64,000 bases of DNA, taken from Anaerosacchariphilus hominis (lineage in GTDB: Bacteria > Bacillota > Clostridia > Lachnospirales > Lachnospiraceae). This document shows positions 33,792 through 42,913 of this stretch, piece by piece (position 1 is the first letter of the stretch; every line of letters starts with the position of its first letter). The DNA lies in contig NZ_JACOOR010000006.1 in assembly GCF_014290175.1 (NCBI RefSeq), positions 124,001-188,000 of the forward strand, given 5' to 3'. Made by a program: the position numbers and the translations under genes. The notes beneath the pieces are model-generated. The model made no database searches. It saw only the letters and a program-made list of their open reading frames with translations, and was not told where the DNA came from.

Positions 33792-34733
33792 TTAATATCC
33801 TTCTTCCTCTTCCGCTACCAGCGCGTCCCGCACCTCCTCGGGCATGCGAATCTCCACCGCCCTCTGGTTGTTCGTAATCTCCACTCTGGTGTGCTCGCCG
33901 CCGAACTCTCCGTCCAGCGTCCAGGGTACCGGTTCCTCGGATTCAATGACTACCCGGGAACTCCGGAAAGAATACATATATTTCGTATCGATCTGCTCGA
34001 TCAGAAGCGCCGCCAGAATCTCCTGGAGCTCCATGGGATTCTTCGGCCGCATGATGAACGTCATCTCAAAAACACCATCGTCAAAAATCACATTTTTGCC
34101 AATGATACTTTTAAATCCTCCCACCGATTTTGAATTGGTAATCATACCAAAGAGAAAATCACCCTCAAAGGTCGCTTCATCGCTGGTCACCTTCAGCTGA
34201 TAGGACTTCACATTCATGAGCTGCTTCATGCCTTCCAGCACGTAAGCCATATGGCCCAGCACATTCTTTACTTCCTGTTTGGTCGTGTAAGACACATCCG
34301 TGAAGATGCCGAAGGCGGCCACATAGATAAAATTGCGCTCATTTATGGAGCCCACGTCAATGGAATAATTGACGCCCCGCACGGCGATCTCCGCCGCCTG
34401 ATCCATATTATTGGGAATCTGAAGAGATCTGGCAAAATCATTGCAGGAGCCGGCCGGAATATACCCTACCGGAATCTTATGCTTCCGGTGCATCATGCCG
34501 GTCATTACCTCATCCAACGTTCCGTCACCGCCGCTGCAGACCACCAGATCGTAATCATCCGGCAACTCCCGAATCTGCCCCACCGCATCCTGGGGCGCTT
34601 TCGTCGGATAGATGGTAATCGCGTAACCGGCGTCGGACATGGCCTGAATGATGCCGTACAGTTTTCCCTTAATATTCTCTTTTCCCGCATGGGGATTATA
34701 GATAAAAAACAGTTTCTTCTCCAAATGCAGCAT
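33792..34733 (-). CDS. Diacylglycerol/lipid kinase (DgkB/YegS-like)
   Basis: This 313-residue protein has the NPHAGK motif near residue 13, the nucleotide-binding SGGDGTLDEV at about 65, and IPAGSCNDFARSL, hallmarks of the diacylglycerol kinase catalytic domain. The C-terminal beta domain contains WTLDGEFGGEH. The family phosphorylates diacylglycerol or related lipids, recycling what polymer synthesis releases. GAGGTGG lies five bases before the ATG at 34733; the frame continues upstream through a palindromic leader but without support. It ends 14 bases from the 196-bp palindromic element. Confidence 0.92.
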   Translation of the reverse strand: MLHLEKKLFFIYNPHAGKENIKGKLYGIIQAMSDAGYAITIYPTKAPQDAVGQIRELPDDYDLVVCSGGDGTLDEVMTGMMHRKHKIPVGYIPAGSCNDFARSLQIPNNMDQAAEIAVRGVNYSIDVGSINERNFIYVAAFGIFTDVSYTTKQEVKNVLGHMAYVLEGMKQLMNVKSYQLKVTSDEATFEGDFLFGMITNSKSVGGFKSIIGKNVIFDDGVFEMTFIMRPKNPMELQEILAALLIEQIDTKYMYSFRSSRVVIESEEPVPWTLDGEFGGEHTRVEITNNQRAVEIRMPEEVRDALVAEEEEGY

Positions 34734-34752
34734 AAAAACCACCTCATAACTG

Positions 34753-34870
34753 TTCAGTACCTTCACAGTTATGATGCAAAATCCATGAAAATCGGCTTCG
34801 CCGATGGGATTTTGCACCCCTGAATCACTTTCTTACGCCTTCAGCAGCAAGTGCTTCAGGCTGTACTGAA
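34753..34870. repeat. Imperfect palindromic region upstream of the lipid kinase
   Basis: Outer arms TTCAGTAC (34753-34760) and GTACTGAA (34863-34870) enclose a stronger stem, TGCAAAATCC (34775-34784) with GGATTTTGCA (34807-34816), which holds ATCGGC-TTC-GCCGAT inside. It may end the COG2426 gene or be a small repeat; no long T-run is present. Confidence 0.5.
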
Positions 34871-34908
34871 TTATTACATTGCCACTACAGGCAATCACAC
34901 CACAAATT

Positions 34909-35418
34909 TTAACCAAAGATACCACCGATTACCGTGTAGGACAGAACCGTCATAATAAAGGATGCCAGCAGAATTCCTAAGGTTACTGCCGGAAACGCCT
35001 TCTTAAATTTGATGCCAAGCAGCGCCGCAATCAGAGAACCGGTCCACGCGCCGGTACCCGGAAGCGGAATTCCTACGAACAGCAGAAGGCCCCAGAACTC
35101 ATATTTTTCGATCTGATCCTTCTTGTTCATAGCACGGTTTTCCATTTTTTCCACAAAGGGCTTCAGATGCCTGGTGCCCTTCAGCCAGGTAAAAACCTTC
35201 GTGATAAACAGCAGAATAAACGGCACCGGAATCAGATTGCCGATGATGCAGATGGGGATCGCGCGCCACATGGGAACATTCAGAAAAGCCGGTCCGGCTG
35301 CCAGAAGGCCGCCTCGAAGCTCCAGGATCGGAATCATCGAGATGATGAAAATAATCAGTTCCTTTGCCGCAGATCCTCCCAGATTCTGCACAAACCATTG
35401 TACCAGTGTCTCTGTCAT
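34909..35418 (-). CDS. COG2426 small multidrug export family membrane protein
   Basis: This 169-residue protein has about four helices. The motif ISMIPILELRGGLLAAGP near residue 25 and the loop FVGIPLPGTGAWTGSLIAALLGI are the signature of the COG2426 (Sm_multi_ex) family, distantly DedA-like. The name refers to a proposed export role that is weakly supported. It begins two bases after the hisC stop, so the two are cotranscribed, probably without functional link. Confidence 0.85.
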   Translation of the reverse strand: MTETLVQWFVQNLGGSAAKELIIFIISMIPILELRGGLLAAGPAFLNVPMWRAIPICIIGNLIPVPFILLFITKVFTWLKGTRHLKPFVEKMENRAMNKKDQIEKYEFWGLLLFVGIPLPGTGAWTGSLIAALLGIKFKKAFPAVTLGILLASFIMTVLSYTVIGGIFG

Positions 35419-35420
35419 AT

Positions 35421-36476
35421 TTAATTTCCTTTCTTTTTCAAAAATGCAAGTAATGCATCCATCTCCTCATCTGTGCCCACGGTAATACGCAGATAATTAT
35501 CGATTCGCGGGGACGCGAAATAACGCACATAGATGTCTTCTTTTTTCAGTTCCTCAAAGAGCTCCTTCGCAGGCCACTCCTTATGTGTAGCGAAAATAAA
35601 GTTGGACTGAGAGTCCGGGAAGGCAAATCCAAGTTTGCTCAGCTCCTTCTTCACCCGCTCCCTCGTTGATACGATTTTTCCAACTGTTTCTCTAAAATAA
35701 GCCTCATCCTTCACGGCAGCCGCGCCCAGCTTCAGACTCGGCAGATTCATGGTGTAGGAATTAAAGGAATATTTTACATCATTCAGGTATTTGATAAGCT
35801 GCGGCTGTCCCACGGCAAAGCCGATCCGCATACCGGCCAGGGAACGGGACTTGGAAAAGGTCTGTACCACCAACAGATTTTCATACCTGTCCACCAGCTC
35901 CAGAGCAGACGGCCCCGCAAAATCTACATAGGCCTCGTCTACAATTACGATGCTGTCCTGGTTCTTTGCAATGATTTCCTCTACCTGGTCAAGTTCCATA
36001 TAGATGCCGGTGGGCGCATTGGGATTCGGGAAAATGATACCGCCGTTTTCCTTAAAATAGTCTTCCTTTACAATCCGGAAGTCCTCATCCAGGGCGGGAC
36101 GCCGGTATCTGATTCCAAAGAGATCCGCCCAGACACTATAGAAGGAATAGCTGATGTCCGGAAACAGAATCGGCTTTTCCGAATTAAAAAAGGTCTGGAA
36201 CGCCATAGCAATAACGTCGTCGGATCCCACTCCCACGAAAAAGCAGGACGGATCCTTTCGATAATACTCCGCCAGCGCGTTCACCAGCTCGGATGCGGCA
36301 GGATCCGGATAGAGGCGCAGACGGTCAGTATCCAGCTCCTCCAGGGCTTTCAGTACGCCCGGCGCAGGCGGATAGGGATTCTCATTGGTGTTCAGTTTGA
36401 TCATACCCGGCCGGTTCGGCTGTTCCCCCGGCGTATAGGGAATGACTTTGCGGACATTTGCTTCCCATGCTTTCAT
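35421..36476 (-). CDS. hisC: Histidinol-phosphate aminotransferase-like class I/II aminotransferase
   Basis: This is a 351-residue PLP enzyme. Visible features are LNTNENPYPPAPGV at the start, GVGSDDVIAMAF (phosphate loop), NPNAPTG, the aspartate in IVDEAYVDF, the Schiff-base lysine in TFSKSRSLAGMRIGFA, and the C-terminal arginine motif YLRITVGT. HisC transaminates imidazole-acetol phosphate in histidine synthesis; relatives also act on aromatic amino acids, and no other his genes are nearby. The ATG at 36476 is seven bases after GAGGAG and gives typical length; the upstream ATG at 36506 is weakly supported. Confidence 0.88.
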   Translation of the reverse strand: MKAWEANVRKVIPYTPGEQPNRPGMIKLNTNENPYPPAPGVLKALEELDTDRLRLYPDPAASELVNALAEYYRKDPSCFFVGVGSDDVIAMAFQTFFNSEKPILFPDISYSFYSVWADLFGIRYRRPALDEDFRIVKEDYFKENGGIIFPNPNAPTGIYMELDQVEEIIAKNQDSIVIVDEAYVDFAGPSALELVDRYENLLVVQTFSKSRSLAGMRIGFAVGQPQLIKYLNDVKYSFNSYTMNLPSLKLGAAAVKDEAYFRETVGKIVSTRERVKKELSKLGFAFPDSQSNFIFATHKEWPAKELFEELKKEDIYVRYFASPRIDNYLRITVGTDEEMDALLAFLKKKGN

Positions 36477-36536
36477 AAGCTCACTCCTCTTTTGAAACTC
36501 ACTCATATTCCGATATTTTCACAGTATCTTTACATA

Positions 36537-37439
36537 TTACAGGAGTCCGCGCTCTCTTACAACCCCTTTTTCAATTAAAAAGACAGGTTTATACGACATC
36601 TTCGCCTGCCGAAGGCCTTCTTCGCCCAGGTCCTCTTCCCGGTTCAGATACTGATATGCCGCTCCCTCATGAAGGGCAAACTGCTGATTGATGACCGTGT
36701 AGGCTCCCTGCACCTCTGCCAGGGCCTTCTCAATGTGGACGATCATGGTATCCTTTTTGATGCCCGGCTCACCGATGGTATAGGCCACAATTTTTCCGTT
36801 GACCCGCAGAGCGCCTCCTTTGAATCCCAGCTCTTCATAAAGCCGCAGGGCATTCTGGGCCACACAGATCTCCGCGTTCTTCTCCTCGTCTCTGTCGCAG
36901 CCATTCTCGTGCCGCCACTCCAGAACCATCCGGAAGCACTCCTCCACATTAGCCTTCGTGATTGGCTCATAGGCCCAGTCCCCGTACAGGCTCATAAATT
37001 TATTCACATGATTCTTCTTGCTGTGATACTTTTTTCCGGACAGCTTTGCCAGCTTCTCAGTCTCGTACACATAATCCGCATAATCCCGGTCGTATCGGAT
37101 CTCGAACCGGCCCGGATACAGCTCTTCCAGCTTCGCGAAATCCTCTCTGGTAATATTGTGAAGCTGGAAAATCTCACCATTTTCTTTGCAGTGCTCCATT
37201 AACGCATCGACGGTCTTTTTCTTATCTCCCGGTCCCACCGGAAAAGTATAGGAATAGACCCCGTCTACTTCGCCGAACACCAGATTGTCTTCCACAATGG
37301 CAAAACCCGTATTGTAAAACCGGGACCACAGATAGATATTTCCAAAAACCATCTCGCAGCTTCTGGTGTCCGCATAAGACAGATACCGGTTCAGCAGCTC
37401 CCGATCTTCCATCTCCGGACGTTTCATTTTTAATTCCAT
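36537..37439 (-). CDS. DUF2156 (GNAT-like, phosphatidylglycerol lysyltransferase C-domain type) protein
   Basis: This is a 300-residue soluble protein. The block YVYETEKLAKLSGKKYHSKKNHVNKF and the later FKGGALRVNGKIVAYTIGE fit DUF2156, which shares the double GNAT fold of lysyl-phosphatidylglycerol synthases but without their membrane part. The reaction of stand-alone members is not established. AAAGGG precedes the ATG. It lies 60 bases upstream of hisC and may be cotranscribed with it. Confidence 0.85.
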   Translation of the reverse strand: MELKMKRPEMEDRELLNRYLSYADTRSCEMVFGNIYLWSRFYNTGFAIVEDNLVFGEVDGVYSYTFPVGPGDKKKTVDALMEHCKENGEIFQLHNITREDFAKLEELYPGRFEIRYDRDYADYVYETEKLAKLSGKKYHSKKNHVNKFMSLYGDWAYEPITKANVEECFRMVLEWRHENGCDRDEEKNAEICVAQNALRLYEELGFKGGALRVNGKIVAYTIGEPGIKKDTMIVHIEKALAEVQGAYTVINQQFALHEGAAYQYLNREEDLGEEGLRQAKMSYKPVFLIEKGVVRERGLL

Positions 37440-37513
37440 AAATCTTTCCCTTTATGCCTCTTTTTCTTTTCTCTCAGTATTCCACTCATTTTTTCCGAAT
37501 ATTTATTTTAACG

Positions 37514-37544
37514 CAAAAAAACGCGAAGTTCAAGTAACCTCGCG
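37514..37544 (-). terminator. Terminator of the ABC exporter transcript
   Basis: On the minus strand CGCGAGGTT pairs with GAACTTCGCG around ACTT and is followed by seven T residues. Confidence 0.75.
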
Positions 37545-37564
37545 CTTTTTATTTTACTCAGATT

Positions 37565-39298
37565 TTACATGTTGTACAGCTTTTCATAGACCCCGTGCAT
37601 GGCCATCAGCTCCTCATGGGTACCCTCCTCGGCGATGCCGTCTTCTGTCAGAACCAGGATGCGCTCTGCGTTGCGAATCGTAGACAGTCGGTGGGCGATG
37701 ACGAAGGTGGTCCGGTCTTTCGCCAGCTTTTCCAGCGATTCCTGGACGATGCGCTCGCTTTCATTGTCCAGGGCGCTTGTTGCCTCATCAAAAATAAGAA
37801 TCCGCGGATTTTTCAGGAATACCCTGGCAATGGAGAGCCGCTGCTTCTGACCGCCGGAAAGCTTCACTCCACGCTGGCCGATATCCGTATGATAGCCCTC
37901 CGGCAGTTCCATGATAAAGTCGTGGGCGTTGGCATTTTTCGCCGCTTCGATGACCTCCTCCTGCGTAGCATCCGGTCTTCCGTAAAGGATATTGTCCATG
38001 ACCGTACCAGCAAAGAGGTACACGTCCTGCTGCACGATACCGATATTGTTCCGCAGACTCCGCAGAGTCAGATCCCGTACGTCATTTCCATCAATGCAGA
38101 CGCTTCCACCGGTCACATCATAGAACCGTGGAATCAAACTGCACAGCGTAGTCTTTCCGCCTCCCGAGGAACCCACCAGCGCCACATAGCTGCCTGCGGG
38201 CACTGTCAGGCTCACATGATCCAGTACCTTCTCGGTGGCGTCCTCATACCGGAAGGACACATCCCGGAACTCCACGGTTCCGCGCACATCCGTAAGCTCC
38301 TTCGCGTCCGCTTTATCCGCGATATCCGGCTGGATATCCATGATTTCCCGGAACCGGGAATAGCCGGAGTAGCCGTTCTGGAACTGCTCGGTAAAGTTAA
38401 TCAGCTTCTTCACCGGCTCCGTGAAGTTGGCGATATACAAAAGGAAGGTAATCAGATCGGGAATGGCCATATTTCCGCCGATAATCAGTCTCGAGCCGAC
38501 CAGTACCGCCACGATGGTCACCGCCGTCAGCATGGCGTTCAGAACTGACTGATAGGTTCCCATGTAGAGATAGCTATGGCGCTTGGTGGCAAGAAAGCGA
38601 TCATTTCCTGCTTTGAATTTTTCCATTTCGAGCTCTTCGTTGGCAAAGGACTTCACCACCCGGATGCCCGAAAGATTGTCCTCGATCTGGCCGTTGATAT
38701 CTGCCATCTTCACCCGGTTCTGCTTGAAGACCCGTTTCATGCGCTTGTTCAGATACAGGGCGAAGGCCAGGATAAAGGGCAGGAAGCAAGCCGTAATGAG
38801 GGTGAGCCTTCCGTTGATATGGCCCAGAATCACCAGAGCTCCCACGATTTTAATCAGGGAAATGATGATGTCCTCGGGGCCGTGATGCAGAAGCTCCGTG
38901 ATGTCAAACAGGTCATTGGTAACCCGGGACATGAGCTGCCCCACCTTCTGATTGTCATAGAAGGTGAAGGAAAGCTTCTGGTAATGCTCGAAGATGTCAT
39001 TTCGCATGCCATATTCCATCCGCGCGCCCATCAGATGGCCCCAGTAGGTAATATAGAAATTACATCCCAGCTCCACCAGAAGCAGGCATATCATCAGAAT
39101 ACTCAGCTCTACAATGGTCTGCCAGGCCGCGCCGCTCTCCTCGTAAATGACCGTGCCGGTAATGTACCGGACAATCAGTGGCATGACCAGAGTCACGCTG
39201 GCCCCCAGGGTGGCAAAAAACAGGTCTAATGCCAAAAGCCCCTTATAAGGCCTGTAATATGAAAAGATACTTACTTTTTTGTTCTCTGTCTTACTCAT
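37565..39298 (-). CDS. MsbA-like ABC exporter (fused permease and ATPase)
   Basis: This is a 577-residue half transporter: six membrane helices (about 1-310) followed by an ATPase domain with Walker A GSSGGGKTT, signature LSGGQKQRLS, Walker B ILIFDEATSALD and the switch His in VIAHRLST. Homodimers of this type export lipids, drugs or peptides. Neighbours (a nucleotidyltransferase and glmM upstream) do not identify the cargo. A hairpin separates it from the upstream gene, and a terminator follows at 37514. Confidence 0.94.
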   Translation of the reverse strand: MSKTENKKVSIFSYYRPYKGLLALDLFFATLGASVTLVMPLIVRYITGTVIYEESGAAWQTIVELSILMICLLLVELGCNFYITYWGHLMGARMEYGMRNDIFEHYQKLSFTFYDNQKVGQLMSRVTNDLFDITELLHHGPEDIIISLIKIVGALVILGHINGRLTLITACFLPFILAFALYLNKRMKRVFKQNRVKMADINGQIEDNLSGIRVVKSFANEELEMEKFKAGNDRFLATKRHSYLYMGTYQSVLNAMLTAVTIVAVLVGSRLIIGGNMAIPDLITFLLYIANFTEPVKKLINFTEQFQNGYSGYSRFREIMDIQPDIADKADAKELTDVRGTVEFRDVSFRYEDATEKVLDHVSLTVPAGSYVALVGSSGGGKTTLCSLIPRFYDVTGGSVCIDGNDVRDLTLRSLRNNIGIVQQDVYLFAGTVMDNILYGRPDATQEEVIEAAKNANAHDFIMELPEGYHTDIGQRGVKLSGGQKQRLSIARVFLKNPRILIFDEATSALDNESERIVQESLEKLAKDRTTFVIAHRLSTIRNAERILVLTEDGIAEEGTHEELMAMHGVYEKLYNM

Positions 39299-39312
39299 CG
39301 TTTACCTAATAT

Positions 39313-39335
39313 AAGGGCGTCACCCGGACGCCCTT
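39313..39335. terminator. Hairpin between the nucleotidyltransferase and ABC exporter genes
   Basis: AAGGGCGTC pairs perfectly with GACGCCCTT around a five-base loop. The T-run is weak (TTATATT on the minus strand), so it may only attenuate. Confidence 0.5.
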
Positions 39336-39353
39336 AACCTTACTTCGTAAAAG

Positions 39354-40271
39354 TTATGAAAAAAGTTTCTCATTGTATACGCCGTCTGCAATCAGCTTCT
39401 TGAAAGAATCCACCACAGACTGTTTATCCTCTTTGTAGGTGACACCGAACCATTTGTCCTTGGTTTCCAGCACCCGGACAGTGGCCTTTCCGCTCTTCAG
39501 CAGGCCGTCGATGATACCCGGAAGCAGGTACTCTGCCTTGATGTCGCCCGGCTTTACGCCCTTCAGGAACTCGGTGAATCCGCTCTCTACCACATCCAGG
39601 AATTCCGGCGTCAGACCCCACATATTCATGGACACATAGCTGTTCGCGTCCACCGGAACCAGCTTGTCGCCCTCGCCCGGTACGGCCGCGCCGCCCTCAT
39701 ACTTCACGATGCCGCCGGTCTCCACCACGTCTGTCAGGAAGCCGTCCTTTACCTGGCAGATACCGCGGGTAACGGCTCCGTTATCGCTCAGGGTATTGCC
39801 CAGGATAAATCCTGCCATGCAGAAATCAAACTTTCCGGTATCCTCATGATCCGCTACCAGATAATCGTATACCTTGACAAAAGCTTCTTTTCCATAGTAG
39901 TCGTCTGCGTTGATTACCACAAAGGGCTCCTCCAGAAGTCCCTTGCAGCTAAGCACTGCCTGACCGGTTCCCCAGGGCTTTGTTCTTCCTTCCGGTACAC
40001 TGAAGCCTTCCGGAAGGTTGTCGATGGCCTGGAACGCATACTCCACCTCGGTGATTTTCTCGATGCGGTTTCCGATGATCTCCTTAAAATCCTTCTCCAG
40101 ATCCTTGCGGATGATGAATACGACCTTGTTAAAGCCTGCCTCCAAAGCGTCATGGATGGAGTAATCCATGATGATCTCTCCATTGGGTCCCACCGGCTCC
40201 AGCTGCTTGATTCCTCCGCCGAAGCGGCTTCCGATTCCGGCTGCCATTACTACCAGCGCTGTTTTTTTCAT
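39354..40271 (-). CDS. Sugar-phosphate nucleotidyltransferase family protein
   Basis: This is a 305-residue Rossmann-like enzyme. The N-terminal MAAGIGSRFGGGIKQLEPVGPNGEIIMDYS matches the NTP-binding signature (GxGxRxxxxxK), and FVVINADDYYG contains the metal-binding Asp. Such enzymes activate a sugar-1-phosphate with NTP. The signature GIKQLEPVGP belongs to a distinct subgroup often found in Clostridia rather than to classical RmlA or GalU. It follows glmM by 31 bases, suggesting amino-sugar or surface-glycan precursor supply. GGGAGG precedes the ATG. Confidence 0.87.
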   Translation of the reverse strand: MKKTALVVMAAGIGSRFGGGIKQLEPVGPNGEIIMDYSIHDALEAGFNKVVFIIRKDLEKDFKEIIGNRIEKITEVEYAFQAIDNLPEGFSVPEGRTKPWGTGQAVLSCKGLLEEPFVVINADDYYGKEAFVKVYDYLVADHEDTGKFDFCMAGFILGNTLSDNGAVTRGICQVKDGFLTDVVETGGIVKYEGGAAVPGEGDKLVPVDANSYVSMNMWGLTPEFLDVVESGFTEFLKGVKPGDIKAEYLLPGIIDGLLKSGKATVRVLETKDKWFGVTYKEDKQSVVDSFKKLIADGVYNEKLFS

Positions 40272-40302
40272 TTTGGTATCCTCCCTTGTAATCTCCCTTT
40301 AT

Positions 40303-41634
40303 TTATACGCTTTTCATCGCATTGATGATATGCAGTACGCTCTCCTCGCAAAGCTCATCGGTCAGAGCCTCCACCATCACACGGAGCAGCGGCTCAGTTC
40401 CGCTCTTTCTCACCAGAACACGACCCTCGGTTCCCAGACGCTCCTCCACCTCTTTGATGGCCTTCTGCACATCCGGATGGTTCAGAGTCGCGTCCATATC
40501 CTGTACCCGCAGATTCTGCAGAAGCTGGGGATAAATCTTCACTTCTCCTGCCAGGGTACCCAGAGAGGCTTTCTTCTCCAGCATGACCTCCATGATCTTC
40601 AGAGAGGTCAGGATACCGTCTCCTGTGGTGGCGTGCTTGCTGAAAATGATGTGTCCGGACTGCTCTCCGCCCAGCTGATAGCCGTTTTTCACCATATTCT
40701 CATAAACGTATTTATCCCCCACGGCGGTCTTCTCATAACGCATACCCACCTGATCGCAGGCCTTGTACAGGCCCAGATTGGACATGACGGTGGTGACAAT
40801 GGTATTATCCTTTAAAGCGCCCTGCTCCATCATGTACTTACCACACACATAGAGAATCCTGTCGCCGTCCACCACTTCGCCGTTCTCATCCACAGCAATG
40901 CAGCGGTCTGCGTCTCCGTCATAGGCAAAGCCCACGTCCAGTCCCTGCTCCTTCACAAACTTCTGAAGCACCTCGATATGGGTGGAGCCGCAGTTGGTAT
41001 TGATATTCGTGCCGTCAGGCTCGTTATTAATCACATAGGTCTTCGCTCCCAGAGCGTCAAATACGCTTTTCGCAATGGCGGAAGAGCTTCCGTTGGAGCA
41101 GTCCAGCCCCACCCGGATGTTCTTGAAAGAACGGGTCGGCAGGGAAATCAGATACCCGATATAACGGTTCCGTCCTGCTGCGAAGTCGATGGTTCTTCCG
41201 ATGTTCTCTCTGGTGGCCAGAGGACGTTCCTCGGTCTTACCGTCGATATAGGCCTCGATCTTCTCCTCCACCTCGGCCTCCAGCTTATGGCCCTGGCCGT
41301 TGATGACCTTGATTCCGTTATCGTAAAACGGGTTATGGCTGGCGGAAATCATAATGCCGCAGTCAAAGCCCTCGGTGCGTACCACATAGGATACGCTGGG
41401 GGTCGTGGTCACATGTAACAGATAAGCGTCCGCGCCGGAGGCTGTGATACCTGCCGCCAGGGCGTACTCAAACATATAGCTGCTTCTTCTTGTATCTTTA
41501 CCGATCACGATCTTTGCCTTGTGATCTCTTCCATAATACCATCCCAGGTATCTTCCTACCTTAAATGCGTGTTCTACGGTCAGTTTTACATTGGCCTCCC
41601 CGCGAAAGCCGTCGGTTCCAAAATACTTTCCCAT
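40303..41634 (-). CDS. glmM: Phosphoglucosamine mutase
   Basis: This 443-residue enzyme converts glucosamine-6-phosphate to glucosamine-1-phosphate for UDP-GlcNAc synthesis. The start KYFGTDGFRGEAN, the phosphoserine loop MISASHNPFYDNGIKV, the metal loop YDGDADRC and the phosphate-binding RKSGTEPLLRVM are all present. TASGADAYLLHVTTTPSVSY fits GlmM rather than phosphomannomutase. It has its own promoter at 41726-41753 with a hairpin leader. Confidence 0.96.
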   Translation of the reverse strand: MGKYFGTDGFRGEANVKLTVEHAFKVGRYLGWYYGRDHKAKIVIGKDTRRSSYMFEYALAAGITASGADAYLLHVTTTPSVSYVVRTEGFDCGIMISASHNPFYDNGIKVINGQGHKLEAEVEEKIEAYIDGKTEERPLATRENIGRTIDFAAGRNRYIGYLISLPTRSFKNIRVGLDCSNGSSSAIAKSVFDALGAKTYVINNEPDGTNINTNCGSTHIEVLQKFVKEQGLDVGFAYDGDADRCIAVDENGEVVDGDRILYVCGKYMMEQGALKDNTIVTTVMSNLGLYKACDQVGMRYEKTAVGDKYVYENMVKNGYQLGGEQSGHIIFSKHATTGDGILTSLKIMEVMLEKKASLGTLAGEVKIYPQLLQNLRVQDMDATLNHPDVQKAIKEVEERLGTEGRVLVRKSGTEPLLRVMVEALTDELCEESVLHIINAMKSV

Positions 41635-41671
41635 ATTCTACTCCTTTTACTGTCAGCGATGCAGACGGGAA

Positions 41672-41693
41672 GCCCGTTTACGTGTAAATGGGC
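41672..41693. other. Hairpin in the glmM leader
   Basis: GCCCGTTTAC-GT-GTAAATGGGC forms a 10-bp stem with one G-T pair, about 40 bases before glmM. It may terminate dus readthrough or control glmM. Confidence 0.45.
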
Positions 41694-41725
41694 ACACTGC
41701 CCCCACTGACTGATACTTTGCCTTT

Positions 41726-41753
41726 ATTATATCAAAATCATGGAAATACACAA
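41726..41753 (-). promoter_or_regulatory. Promoter of glmM
   Basis: TTGTGT (41748-41753 on the minus strand), 16 bases, TATAAT (41726-41731), just past the dus stop codon. Confidence 0.6.
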
Positions 41754-41756
41754 GGT

Positions 41757-42743
41757 TTATTTTCCCAGGCTGCCCGGCGGGGCGATCCGACAGCAGGATA
41801 ACAGCTCCCGGACACATTCCTGGTAAGTCTCCAGGTTCTGGGCTTTTTTGATCTTCTTGCCGTATTTTTCTGCGTGCTCAAAAAGATGGATCTGGTAGAA
41901 CCAGAGCTCCTTCACCTTAAACAGCACGTTCCGTTCGCCGATGTCCAGGGCACGGTAACCGTCCACCACCCGCTGATGGAACTCCCGGAACTTTTCCCGC
42001 CGGACGCTTTCCTCCCGGCCGTCTGCTTCACCCCGCAATACCGTCGGAAGCCCCGGGTTCAGGATAACGCCCCGGCCCAGCATCAGGCATTCCTCCTGTG
42101 GGAACTCCGCTTCAAACTCCGCGATCTGTTTTTCCGTAAACAGGTCGCCGTTATAGCAGAGGGGCGCTTTGCTCTCCCTCAGGGCATAACGGAAGGCCTC
42201 TCTGCGTGGGCTGTTCTTATAATAATCCTTTTGCAGCCGCGGATGGATAATCAGTTCTTCCAGCGGATACCGGTTGTAGATGGCCAGAAGCTCCGCAAAC
42301 TCTTCGTCTGCTTCCATACCGATGCGGGTCTTCACCGACAGCTTCATTTCTCCGGGCAGGCCTTTGTATACCCGGTCAAAAAACCGGTCCAGCTCCCCGG
42401 GTGAGGCCAGAAAGCCGGAGCCCTTGCCCCGGGTCACGACGGTTTTGGATGGGCAGCCCAGATTCAGATTCAGTTCCCCATAGCCCATGTCCTGCAGGGT
42501 CTCTGCCAGCTCCAGAAACCCCTCGGCATGATTTGTCAGAATCTGCGGCACCAGGTCAAGCCCCTGGTTATGCTCCGGAAGAACCTCGTTGCGCTCCTTG
42601 GTTTTCATGCTTCGCTTCTCATGGGGCTCCAGGAAGGGGGTAAAATATTTGTCCAGAGGGCCGTAGACGGCGGCATGGGCATTACGGTAGACAAAAGTGG
42701 TGACGCCCTCCATGGGGGCCAGGTAGATGCGGGGTGTCGGCAT
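41757..42743 (-). CDS. dus: tRNA-dihydrouridine synthase
   Basis: This 328-residue FMN enzyme reduces specific uridines in tRNA. It has the N-terminal LAPMEGVTTFVYR motif, the catalytic cysteine in LNLGCPSKTVVTRGKGSGFL, VKTRIG, ELIIHPRLQ and the FMN-phosphate loop MLGRGVILNPGL. AGGAG lies nine bases upstream of the ATG. It is longer in the middle than some DusB proteins; the exact uridine position cannot be assigned. It is convergent with nothing and precedes glmM. Confidence 0.93.
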   Translation of the reverse strand: MPTPRIYLAPMEGVTTFVYRNAHAAVYGPLDKYFTPFLEPHEKRSMKTKERNEVLPEHNQGLDLVPQILTNHAEGFLELAETLQDMGYGELNLNLGCPSKTVVTRGKGSGFLASPGELDRFFDRVYKGLPGEMKLSVKTRIGMEADEEFAELLAIYNRYPLEELIIHPRLQKDYYKNSPRREAFRYALRESKAPLCYNGDLFTEKQIAEFEAEFPQEECLMLGRGVILNPGLPTVLRGEADGREESVRREKFREFHQRVVDGYRALDIGERNVLFKVKELWFYQIHLFEHAEKYGKKIKKAQNLETYQECVRELLSCCRIAPPGSLGK

Positions 42744-42836
42744 GTGTGTCTGCTCCTGTTCTCTTGTATTTTCCCCATCATATCATATACGCAGGGCTTT
42801 GTGAACCACACGCCACCGGATCCTCCTCCAAACCGG

Positions 42837-42865
42837 TTGACCCCTCCGCGCTTTTGCGCTATTCT
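42837..42865 (+). promoter_or_regulatory. Promoter of the plus-strand GT-C gene
   Basis: TTGACC (42837-42842), 17 bases, TATTCT (42860-42865), about 50 bases before the ATG at 42914. Confidence 0.6.
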
Positions 42866-42913
42866 ATTTAAATAAGTATGTGTTTCAAAAATGATTTCAG
42901 ACCGGAGGTTTTT

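Noticed and set aside
33507..33795. Two opposing frames that both end in FQGSIRPSWQ
   Set aside because: The identical ends come from the perfect inverted repeats of the palindromic element, not from real proteins.
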